This document shows positions 1 through 5,264 of a DNA stretch of 5,264 bases, one piece after another (position 1 is the stretch's first letter; every line of letters begins with the position of its first letter). A model generated the notes under the pieces. It did not search any database. It was not told the origin of the DNA and was given only the letters and a program-made list of their open reading frames with translations. Where the stretch lies: assembly GCA_949935685.1 (NCBI GenBank), contig CATLGN010000148.1:1-5264 (forward strand). Direction: 5' to 3'. Source of the DNA: an uncultured Lachnospiraceae bacterium. GTDB taxonomy: Bacteria > Bacillota > Clostridia > Lachnospirales > Lachnospiraceae. The position numbers were made by a program, and so were the translations under genes.

Positions 1-61
1 CTATCTGCATACCGTCAATGCGGAAATGATAACGGGGTTTGGAATGGGTGATATAAGATGA
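1..61 (+). CDS. C-terminal end of an upstream gene (partial, unidentified)
   Basis: Reading from base 2, 19 sense codons precede a TGA at 59-61 that overlaps the ATG of the M42 peptidase as ATGA. The visible tail is YLHTVNAEMITGFGMGDIR. This is too short to assign to a family. The reasons for calling it coding are the open frame to the window edge and the ATGA junction, which recurs at two other junctions in this operon. A competing frame, from base 1, is also open until TGA at 49-51, so the choice of frame is not certain. If the call is right, the operon begins left of the window. Confidence 0.4.
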   Translation, partial: YLHTVNAEMITGFGMGDIR

Positions 62-1113
62 TCGATTTGGAAAAACTGGAACGGATATGTTCTGCCTGCG
101 GCATCTCTTCCTTTGAGCAGGAAGTGGGAGCGATGCTTACAAAAGAGTACGAAAGGCTTGGACTTGTCTGCAGCAGAGACCGTCTGGGAAGCGTAATCGC
201 TGTCAAATGCCCGGAACAGCAGGGCCCCCGGATTATGGTTGCCGCGCATATGGATGAAGTCGGATTTATGGTGGAGCATATCGATGACAATGGTTTTATC
301 CGGGTGCGGCCGATAGGAAGCTGGTGGAGCCATATGGTTCTGGGACAGTGGTATACGATCGTTACCAAAGACGGCAGGCAATACCCGGCGCTGATGGGAA
401 GCATGGCGACGCACGGGCTGCCGCAGGAGATCCGCAGCAAAACGGTTCCCATAGAGGACGTGTATCTGGACGCGGGCGTGGGAAGCCGGGAGGAGCTGCT
501 CTCTCTGGGGATTGCCGTGGGCGATATGATAGCGCCGCAGGCGCATTTTGCGGTGATGAACAATCCCAAATATCTCTGCTGCAAGGCGTTTGACGACCGC
601 ATCGGGAACTATATTATGACAGAGGTGGCAGAGCGGCTGCGGGACGCGGTGCATGCGCCCCTGTATCTGGCCAATACCGTGCAGGAGGAGCCAGGGCTGC
701 GCGGCGCAAGGACCGCCGTGGAGACGGTACATCCCGACATTGCGTTTGCCATTGACACGACGTTGGCCGGTGATACGCCGGCCAACCATAATATCTGCAG
801 TCTGGGCGGGGGCGTGGTGCTTTCGATGATCGACTCCAATTCCATTGCCCCCAGGGGTTTGGTGCGGTATGTGGAAAGTATCTGTGAAAAACACGATATT
901 CCCTGCCAGTATGCGGTATTTAACAAGGGGGGAACGGATTCCGGCAATATACACAAGGCGTTTGACGGGGTGATCAATATGACGCTGTCCATTCCCATCC
1001 GGTATATGCACACGCATCACAGCATGATCCATGCGGATGACGTGGAAGCATGTATCCGCCTGATCTGCGAACTGGTCAGAGATATAAAGGAGGAAAGGCT
1101 ATGTATGGAATAA
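58..1113 (+). CDS. M42-family metallo-aminopeptidase (FrvX/TET-like)
   Basis: A 351-residue protein of normal length for peptidase family M42, which are cytoplasmic di-metal aminopeptidases that often form dodecameric tetrahedral shells and digest short peptides. All expected metal and catalytic positions are visible: His64 in AAHMDEVGF, Asp179 in KAFDDRIG, the pair Glu210-Glu211 in TVQEEPG (general base and metal ligand), Asp233 in AIDTTLAGD, and His318 in the terminal RYMHTHHS motif. The N-terminus has no signal peptide. The ATG at 58 overlaps the stop of the preceding frame; a modest GGTGAT ribosome-binding element lies at 47-52, so translation is probably coupled to the upstream gene. The 3' end overlaps the glycosylasparaginase start by 13 bases. 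Some relatives are annotated as endoglucanase or fructose-operon FrvX; the motifs seen here support a peptidase. Its exact peptide preference cannot be read from the sequence. The neighbours suggest trimming of peptides released from glycoconjugates or wall fragments. Confidence 0.93.
   Translation: MIDLEKLERICSACGISSFEQEVGAMLTKEYERLGLVCSRDRLGSVIAVKCPEQQGPRIMVAAHMDEVGFMVEHIDDNGFIRVRPIGSWWSHMVLGQWYTIVTKDGRQYPALMGSMATHGLPQEIRSKTVPIEDVYLDAGVGSREELLSLGIAVGDMIAPQAHFAVMNNPKYLCCKAFDDRIGNYIMTEVAERLRDAVHAPLYLANTVQEEPGLRGARTAVETVHPDIAFAIDTTLAGDTPANHNICSLGGGVVLSMIDSNSIAPRGLVRYVESICEKHDIPCQYAVFNKGGTDSGNIHKAFDGVINMTLSIPIRYMHTHHSMIHADDVEACIRLICELVRDIKEERLCME
762..786 (+). repeat. perfect 9-bp inverted repeat inside the M42 gene
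   Basis: GTTGGCCGG at 762-770 is exactly complementary to CCGGCCAAC at 778-786, leaving a 7-base loop. It would form a strong GC-rich hairpin in the mRNA. It is not followed by a T-run, so it is not an intrinsic terminator. It encodes the conserved segment just after metal ligand Asp233, so protein conservation plus codon choice may be the whole explanation. Confidence 0.45.
1086..1093 (+). promoter_or_regulatory. strong ribosome binding site that fixes the glycosylasparaginase start
   Basis: AAAGGAGG lies inside the 3' end of the M42 gene, 7 bases before the ATG at 1101. It selects this ATG over the in-frame ATG at 1050, which would add 17 residues unlike the family. It is the strongest Shine-Dalgarno match in the window. 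Confidence 0.88.
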
Positions 1114-2054
1114 TCGCCACATGGAGAATGGCAAAGGAAGGTATCGAACTGGCATATGATATGCTGCAAAAGGGAGAGCGGGCGGGAAGCGCGATTGAGA
1201 CCGCCATCCGTGCGGTGGAGGACTTTCCGTATTATAAATCGGTTGGTTACGGCGGCCTGCCCAATGAGGAACAGATCGTGGAGCTGGATGCCGGTTATAT
1301 GGACGGCGATACGATGAGCGTGGGCGCTCTGGGCGCGATCAAAGATTTCGCCAATCCGGTCAGCATTGCGAAAAAGCTCAGTGAGGAAAAAGTAAATAAT
1401 GTACTTGTGGGCGCAGGTGCGGAAAAGTATGCCCGTGAACGGAATTTTGAGGAGAAGGAAATGCTCACGGACCGGGCGAAAGCTTTTTACCGCAAAAAGA
1501 AAAAAGAACTCGATCAGGAGCTGCGGCCCTACGACGGGCATGACACGGTGGGAATGGTGTGTCTCGATCAGTCCGGGACGGTGACGGCGGCTACGAGCAC
1601 GAGCGGCCTGTTTATGAAGCGCAGCGGCCGCGTGGGGGATTCCCCGATCGTGGGCTCGGGATTTTATGCGGACTCCGAAGTGGGCGGCGCCACGGCGACC
1701 GGACTCGGCGAGGATCTGATGAAGGGCTGTATTTCGTATGAGATTGTCCGTCTGATGAAAGAAGGGCTGAAACCGCAGGAAGCCTGTGAAAAGGCAGTCT
1801 CTGAGCTGGATAAAAAGTTACGGGAAAAACGCGGGGAGGCGGGCGATCTGTCGGTGGTTGCCATGAACAATCAGGGAGAATTCGGCTGCGCGACCAATAT
1901 CGCGGGCTTTTCCTTCAGCGTTGCCACCGGAGAACAGGAACCGATTGTATATCTGGTCAATCGAGAGGAGGACGGACATTGCACATTTGAAGAAGCCTCT
2001 CAGGAATGGCTGGAGGAATATATGCGCGTGCGTATGGCGCCGGTTGAGGAATAA
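1101..2054 (+). CDS. glycosylasparaginase-type Ntn hydrolase (N4-(beta-N-acetylglucosaminyl)-L-asparaginase)
   Basis: A 317-residue precursor. The family autocleaves into alpha and beta chains and hydrolyses the GlcNAc-asparagine bond of N-linked glycoasparagines. The hallmark DGHDTVGMV places cleavage between Asp148 and Thr149, with Thr149 the N-terminal nucleophile. Compared with the Flavobacterium enzyme as I remember it (Trp11, Thr152, Thr170, Arg180, Asp183, Thr203, Gly204), every key residue appears at a constant offset of three: Trp8, Thr149, Thr167, Arg177 and Asp180 (in GRVGDSP), Thr200 and Gly201. An intact, active enzyme is therefore expected. Unlike the periplasmic Flavobacterium protein, it starts MYGIIATW with no signal peptide, so it should act in the cytoplasm. 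A lysine-rich patch (RKKKKE, about 131-136) ends the alpha chain shortly before the cleavage site. The HDT motif favours this family over type III (isoaspartyl) asparaginases, which usually have GTVGAV. It overlaps the M42 gene by 13 bases and is followed after 3 bases by the M20 gene. Confidence 0.92.
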   Translation: MYGIIATWRMAKEGIELAYDMLQKGERAGSAIETAIRAVEDFPYYKSVGYGGLPNEEQIVELDAGYMDGDTMSVGALGAIKDFANPVSIAKKLSEEKVNNVLVGAGAEKYARERNFEEKEMLTDRAKAFYRKKKKELDQELRPYDGHDTVGMVCLDQSGTVTAATSTSGLFMKRSGRVGDSPIVGSGFYADSEVGGATATGLGEDLMKGCISYEIVRLMKEGLKPQEACEKAVSELDKKLREKRGEAGDLSVVAMNNQGEFGCATNIAGFSFSVATGEQEPIVYLVNREEDGHCTFEEASQEWLEEYMRVRMAPVEE

Positions 2055-2057
2055 GGG

Positions 2058-3185
2058 ATGAGAGAGAAAATTGTAAATCATGTGACGGAACTGGTTCCGG
2101 CACTGGTGGAAGACATCAAAACGATCTGCAGCATGGATTCCCGGCAGGATACGGCGACGCCGGAAGCGCCTTTCGGAGAACGGGTGGCAGACTGTCTGCA
2201 TGAGGCGCTGCGCATTGCGCAGCGGCTCGGATTTGAGACGGAAAATGTGGGAAACCGTGTGGGTATCGCAGCCTGCGGACCGGATACGGAAGATTATATC
2301 GCCTGTGTGGGACATCTGGATGTGGTGGACATCAACGGCGTCTGGAAGACGGACCCGTTTGTCTGTACGGAGAAAGACGGTGTCTTATATGCGAGAGGGG
2401 TGCTGGACAATAAAGGCCCCACATTCTGTTGTATGTATGCGCTGAAAACACTGATGGATCTGGGATACGAATTTCCCATCCGCGTCAAAATCATATTCGG
2501 GACGAATGAAGAGACGGGCATGGAGGACATGAAGTGGTATTTTCAGGATCACAAATATCCGCTGATGGGCTGGACGCCGGATGTGAAATATCCGGTTATC
2601 TATGCGGAGCGCGGGCGGGCGGTATTTCGCTATAGCCTTCCGCGGGATAAAACGGAGGAACTGTATGCCTTTATGAATCAGTTTATCCTCAATCAAAACG
2701 ATCTTGCGGTGAGCCTCGGCGTCGATTATGCGGATGAGGAGTTCGGCAAAAATCAGGTGCGGAAGGTGGAACTGTTTCAGGATGAAGACAGTTGCGGTCT
2801 GACGCTTGTCTCCAGTTATCCGGCATCCTACAGTCTGGATACGATGGCGGACGCCCTGCGGAAACTTTGCAGCGAGCATATGATTCTCATTTTGGATTCC
2901 CATATGGACCCGGTATTTTTTGAGAAAGACAGTTATCTGATCAAAACGCTGGAGCGGGTCTATGAGGAGATTATGGGCGAGGACGGCAGCGCAGTGACGA
3001 CCACGGGCGGAAGCTATGCCAAAGTGGTAAAAAATATCGTGCCGTTTGGGCCGAGCTTCAAAGGGCAGAAAGGAATCGGGCATATGCCGGACGAATGGAT
3101 GCGGATATGCGACATTGAAAAGAATACACAGATTTATGCATGGGCATTGCATGAGCTGATGGAAGGGCTGGAGGGAGCGCGATGA
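2058..3185 (+). CDS. M20-family metallodipeptidase, compact PepV/Sapep-like
   Basis: A 375-residue di-zinc peptidase of family M20, predicted cytoplasmic and acting on dipeptides or short peptides. Visible motifs in order: His86 and Asp88 in GHLDVVD (metal ligand, catalytic support), Asp117 in YARGVLDNKGP (bridging ligand), Glu151-Glu152 in NEETG (general base and ligand), Asp175 in TPDVKYPV followed by YAERG, a glycine-rich TTTGGSYAK near 314-322, and His342 in GHMPDEWM (last ligand). The order and spacing match PepV (His87, Asp89, Asp119, Glu153, Glu154, Asp177, His439) up to residue 186; after that the protein is about 95 residues shorter than the roughly 470-residue PepV and Sapep, so the lid domain is reduced. 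The ATG lies 3 bases after the preceding stop, with GAGGA at 2046-2050 as ribosome binding site. Its TGA overlaps the next ATG (ATGA at 3182-3185). Substrate is unknown; an aminoacyl- or isoaspartyl-dipeptide, or a wall-derived dipeptide, would fit the context. Confidence 0.9.
   Translation: MREKIVNHVTELVPALVEDIKTICSMDSRQDTATPEAPFGERVADCLHEALRIAQRLGFETENVGNRVGIAACGPDTEDYIACVGHLDVVDINGVWKTDPFVCTEKDGVLYARGVLDNKGPTFCCMYALKTLMDLGYEFPIRVKIIFGTNEETGMEDMKWYFQDHKYPLMGWTPDVKYPVIYAERGRAVFRYSLPRDKTEELYAFMNQFILNQNDLAVSLGVDYADEEFGKNQVRKVELFQDEDSCGLTLVSSYPASYSLDTMADALRKLCSEHMILILDSHMDPVFFEKDSYLIKTLERVYEEIMGEDGSAVTTTGGSYAKVVKNIVPFGPSFKGQKGIGHMPDEWMRICDIEKNTQIYAWALHELMEGLEGAR
3170..3175 (+). promoter_or_regulatory. 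ribosome binding site for the MupG gene, inside the M20 gene
   Basis: GGAGGG sits 6 bases before the ATG at 3182, within the last codons of the M20 gene. Together with the ATGA overlap it supports efficient, possibly coupled translation of the glycosidase. Confidence 0.75.
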
Positions 3186-4270
3186 AAAGACTGGGAATTT
3201 CCGTTTATCCGGAACGGGCGTCAAAGGAAGATTGTTATGCATATATGAAGCTGGCGGGGAAATATGGGTTTCAGCGTGTGTTTACCTGCCTGTTATCGGT
3301 GGAAGAGGACAAAGAAAAAATTGTAACCGATTTTACGGAATTTTGTAAAACAGCGCATGAGAACGGCCTGACAGTCTCGGTGGATACAAACGGCGCGGTT
3401 TTCCGCCGGCTGGGAGCGGCGCCGCGGGATTTGTCCGGTTTTGCCGGGATGGGCGTGGACATCATTCGATTGGATGAGCATTTCAGCGAAGCCGACGACA
3501 TTGCAATTACCAAAAATCCGCAGGGCATTATGATCGAGTACAATGCATCTTCCACGCAGGCGCTGGAGGTGATGATCCAAAAGGGTGCGGACAGAAGCAA
3601 TATGTGTCTTTGCAGTAACTTTTACCCGCAGAGAAATACGGGTATGGGGCTTCGGCGCTGGCAGGAGCTGAATGCCTGGTATCAGCCGCTTGGTCTGAAC
3701 AATGCGGCTTTTGTGACAAGCCGGGAACCGCATACGCATGGGCCGTGGGAAGTTTACGACGGACTTCCGACGCTGGAGATTCACCGCGACCTGCCGATCG
3801 ATCTGCAGCTCCGCCATCTGAATGCCATGGGACTGTGCAATGATTTCCTGATCGGCAATGCGTTTGCCAGTGAGGCGGAGCTGAAGGCAATGGCAGAGAC
3901 AGATCTGAGCAAAATTACCATTAAGGTGGACGCCGCGGAAGACATTTCCGCGATTGAAAAGGAAATTATTACGTGTGGCATTCATGCGTGCCGGGATGAC
4001 TGCAATGAACTGGTTGTCAGATCGAGCTGGCCGAGAGTACAATATAAAGAAGAAAGTATTGCGCCGCGTAAGAACGGACGGGATGTCTTCACAAGGGGCG
4101 ACGTGATTATTGTCAATGATAACCTGAAACATTATGCGGGCGAACTGATGATTGTATTAACGGAGATCAAAGCGGACGATGTCTATAACTATGCGGGACA
4201 TGTGAGCGGCGGCGAGCAGCTTTTGCTGGACTGCATCAAACCGGCATACGGCTTTGCATTGACGATATAG
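3182..4270 (+). CDS. mupG: MupG-type 6-phospho-N-acetylmuramidase (DUF871, GH170)
   Basis: A 362-residue protein of full family length. Characterised MupG (Staphylococcus aureus) is a cytoplasmic enzyme that hydrolyses MurNAc-6-phosphate-GlcNAc, brought in by a PTS transporter, to MurNAc-6-phosphate and GlcNAc during wall recycling. The N-terminal TIM barrel (about 1-245) shows the family signatures GISVYPE (5-11), SVDTNGAVFRRLG (66-78), GVDIIRLDEHF (91-101), IEYNAS (118-123), NFYPQRNTGM (146-155) and the REPHTHGPWEVYDGLPTLE segment (181-199). A linker near 250-256 leads to the C-terminal cyclophilin-like domain, with SSWPR (281-285), FTRGDVIIVND (303-313) and a conserved end, GGEQLLLDCIKPAYGF. 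It is often misannotated as 'outer surface protein'; no signal or membrane segment is present. The usual partners murQ and murP are not in this window, and peptidases and glycosylasparaginase stand in their place, so the natural substrate could be another 6-phosphorylated glycoside. The family call is firm; the precise substrate is inferred. Confidence 0.9.
   Translation: MKRLGISVYPERASKEDCYAYMKLAGKYGFQRVFTCLLSVEEDKEKIVTDFTEFCKTAHENGLTVSVDTNGAVFRRLGAAPRDLSGFAGMGVDIIRLDEHFSEADDIAITKNPQGIMIEYNASSTQALEVMIQKGADRSNMCLCSNFYPQRNTGMGLRRWQELNAWYQPLGLNNAAFVTSREPHTHGPWEVYDGLPTLEIHRDLPIDLQLRHLNAMGLCNDFLIGNAFASEAELKAMAETDLSKITIKVDAAEDISAIEKEIITCGIHACRDDCNELVVRSSWPRVQYKEESIAPRKNGRDVFTRGDVIIVNDNLKHYAGELMIVLTEIKADDVYNYAGHVSGGEQLLLDCIKPAYGFALTI
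3934..3952 (+). repeat. 7-bp perfect inverted repeat at the MupG interdomain linker
   Basis: CGCGGAA (3934-3940) and TTCCGCG (3946-3952) are exact reverse complements around a 5-base loop. The position corresponds to residues 251-257, between the barrel and the C-terminal domain. No T-run follows, so it is not a terminator. Function, if any, is unknown. Confidence 0.35.
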
Positions 4271-4286
4271 GGCGATTGGATGTAAC

Positions 4287-4294
4287 AGAGGTGA
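4287..4294 (+). promoter_or_regulatory. ribosome binding site that fixes the CutC start
   Basis: AGAGGTGA lies in the 29-base gap after mupG and ends 5 bases before the ATG at 4300. It contains GAGGTGA, complementary to the 16S rRNA tail. It favours ATG 4300 over an in-frame TTG at 4276, which has no comparable upstream site. Starting at 4300 also gives the family's usual N-terminus (MEKVVEICCGG, compared with MALLEICCYS in E. coli). Confidence 0.75.
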
Positions 4295-4299
4295 ATGGT

Positions 4300-5040
4300 A
4301 TGGAAAAAGTGGTGGAAATTTGCTGTGGAGGTTATGAGGATGCGCTGGCGGCATACCGCGGCGGCGCAAAGCGCATTGAACTGAACAGCGCGCTGTATCT
4401 GGGCGGTCTGACACCGTCCGTGGGGACGCTGCGGCTGACAAAGCAGCATACGGATCTGAAGGTAATTGCCATGGTGCGTCCCAGAGGCGCAGGGTTTTGT
4501 TATCGTGACGCCGACTTTGCGGTGATGAAGGCGGATGCGGAGGAACTTATGAAAAACGGCGCCGACGGGATTGCTTTCGGCTGTCTGGACGGAGAAGCAA
4601 AGCTTCATGAGACACAGATCCGGGAAATGGTGGAAATCATAAAGCGGTATTGTGGAGAAGCGGTATTTCACAGGGCGTTTGACTGTGTGGCGGATCAGGA
4701 CAGCGCGATGGAGAAACTGATCGCAATGGGGATCGACCGTGTCCTGACCAGCGGCGGCAGAGCGAAGGCCATGGACGGCGCGGAACAGATTGCCGCCCTG
4801 CAGAAAAAGTACGGCGACAGGATAGAGATACTGGCCGGCAGCGGCGTCAATGCGGATAATGCGGCAGAACTGATGGAGAAGACCGGAATCCGGCAGGTCC
4901 ACAGTTCCTGCAAGGGATGGCTGTGCGATCCGACGACCAACGGGCCGGACGTATCCTATTCCTATACGGAGCTGCCCCACAGAGATGCATACGAGGTTGT
5001 GGACGAAGCGTTGGTGAAGAGGCTGGTTGAGACGATATGA
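4300..5040 (+). CDS. cutC: CutC-family TIM-barrel protein
   Basis: A 246-residue protein of standard CutC length that is readily aligned with E. coli CutC by eye. Conserved blocks are VEICCGG (5-11), GAKRIEL (22-28), GGLTPS (35-40), RPRGAGFCYRD (60-70), GCLDGE (94-99), FHRAFD (123-128), RVLTSGG (147-153), AGSGVN (179-184) and VHSSCKGW (200-207). The family folds as a cytoplasmic TIM barrel with a pocket lined by the conserved Glu, Arg and His residues. It was named for copper tolerance, but the E. coli copper phenotype was later traced to the small RNA MicL, encoded at the 3' end of cutC, so the biochemical role of the protein is unsettled. Here it lies 29 bases after mupG and overlaps the YitT gene by ATGA; no copper chaperone, P-type ATPase or copper regulator is visible. 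The context suggests an enzymatic or sugar-related role, which is inference. The name is a family label only. Confidence 0.93.
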   Translation: MEKVVEICCGGYEDALAAYRGGAKRIELNSALYLGGLTPSVGTLRLTKQHTDLKVIAMVRPRGAGFCYRDADFAVMKADAEELMKNGADGIAFGCLDGEAKLHETQIREMVEIIKRYCGEAVFHRAFDCVADQDSAMEKLIAMGIDRVLTSGGRAKAMDGAEQIAALQKKYGDRIEILAGSGVNADNAAELMEKTGIRQVHSSCKGWLCDPTTNGPDVSYSYTELPHRDAYEVVDEALVKRLVETI

Positions 5041-5264
5041 ATTTTCAGAAGATAAGAACGAATGAAAAGGCACGGTACGCCTGGACGTTTATCAGCGTTT
5101 TGACCGCAGGTTTTCTGCAGGCGGCCATTATGCAGATTTTTATGAATCCGATCAACCTGCTGTCCAGTGGGTTTACCGGGGTTGCGATTCTTGTGGAAAA
5201 AATCACTTCCACGTTTTTCGGATTTTCGTTTCCGGTTTCTCTGGGCATGCTGGTTTTGAATATT
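5037..5264 (+). CDS. YitT-family integral membrane protein (5' part only)
   Basis: The first 76 codons of a gene that continues past the right edge. The ATG at 5037 overlaps the CutC stop (ATGA, 5037-5040). The nearest purine-rich site, AAGAGG at 5017-5022, is 14 bases away, so expression probably depends on coupling to CutC. A short basic N-terminus (QKIRTNEKAR) precedes a hydrophobic helix at about 14-36, then the motif NPINLLSSGFTGVA (37-50) typical of YitT/DUF161 proteins, where a Gly-rich -GG/SG-TG- segment follows the first helix, and a second hydrophobic stretch beginning near 65. Family members have about 280-290 residues with five or six membrane segments and a C-terminal soluble domain; their substrate is not established. 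In this operon it might move a small substrate or product, but that is a guess from position. Confidence 0.8.
   Translation, partial: MNFQKIRTNEKARYAWTFISVLTAGFLQAAIMQIFMNPINLLSSGFTGVAILVEKITSTFFGFSFPVSLGMLVLNI

Noticed and set aside
1..1032. Long open frame on the minus strand (343 codons) opposite the M42 gene.
   Set aside because: It is a mirror of a GC-rich coding region. The product is rich in His, Arg and Pro with no recognisable motif, and the + strand frame has a complete M42 active site.
1050..1100. Upstream in-frame ATG for the glycosylasparaginase.
   Set aside because: It would add 17 residues lying inside the M42 gene; AAAGGAGG sits 7 bases before ATG 1101, and the family core starts there (Trp8 aligns with the conserved Trp).
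1101..2054. Type III asparaginase / isoaspartyl peptidase identity.
   Set aside because: The cleavage motif is HDTVG rather than the usual GTVGAV, and Trp8, Thr167, Arg177 and Asp180 match glycosylasparaginase.
2385..3242. Minus-strand open frame of 285 codons opposite the M20 gene.
   Set aside because: No family motif and an unnatural composition; the + strand frame carries the full M20 catalytic set.
3293..4132. Minus-strand open frame of 279 codons opposite mupG.
   Set aside because: Shadow of mupG; no plausible domain and no strong ribosome binding site noted.
4276..4299. TTG at 4276 as the start of CutC.
   Set aside because: No good ribosome binding site before it; GAGGTGA precedes ATG 4300, which gives the standard CutC N-terminus.
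4271..4299. Possible terminator or promoter in the only appreciable intergenic gap.
   Set aside because: 29 bases with no inverted repeat, no T-run and no room for a -35/-10 pair; only a ribosome binding site is visible.
4189..5073. Minus-strand open frame of 294 codons opposite cutC.
   Set aside because: Spans across the cutC start and stop and the yitT start, with no recognisable protein features; a composition artefact.

Overview
The window is a gene-dense, single-direction stretch (all genes on the + strand) with moderate G+C (roughly half), strong AGGAGG-type ribosome binding sites and stop/start overlaps at most gene junctions. The protein families present (M42 and M20 metallopeptidases, MupG/DUF871, CutC, YitT) and the Shine-Dalgarno style point to a Firmicute, most likely a Clostridia/Lachnospiraceae-type gut anaerobe. 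That assignment is an inference from style and gene content, not from a marker gene.

Layout: (i) 1-61, the probable last codons of an upstream gene whose stop overlaps the next start; (ii) 58-1113, an M42-family metallo-aminopeptidase; (iii) 1101-2054, a glycosylasparaginase-type Ntn hydrolase; (iv) 2058-3185, a compact M20 dipeptidase related to PepV/Sapep; (v) 3182-4270, a MupG/DUF871 6-phospho-N-acetylmuramidase-type glycosidase; (vi) 4300-5040, a CutC-family TIM-barrel protein; (vii) 5037-5264, the first 76 codons of a YitT-family membrane protein that runs off the right edge. No gap between genes exceeds 29 bases, and I see no internal terminator or promoter, so this reads as the middle of one operon whose promoter lies to the left.

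Working model (inference): the cluster is a cytoplasmic salvage line for imported glycan-peptide conjugates. MupG would split a 6-phosphorylated amino-sugar disaccharide, glycosylasparaginase would cut a GlcNAc-asparagine-type linkage, and the M42 and M20 enzymes would trim the peptide part to amino acids. CutC sits here without any visible copper gene, which suggests that the family may have a catabolic role in this setting. None of the complete proteins shows a signal peptide, so substrates would have to be imported by a transporter outside the window. No RNA gene, mobile element or CRISPR array is visible.
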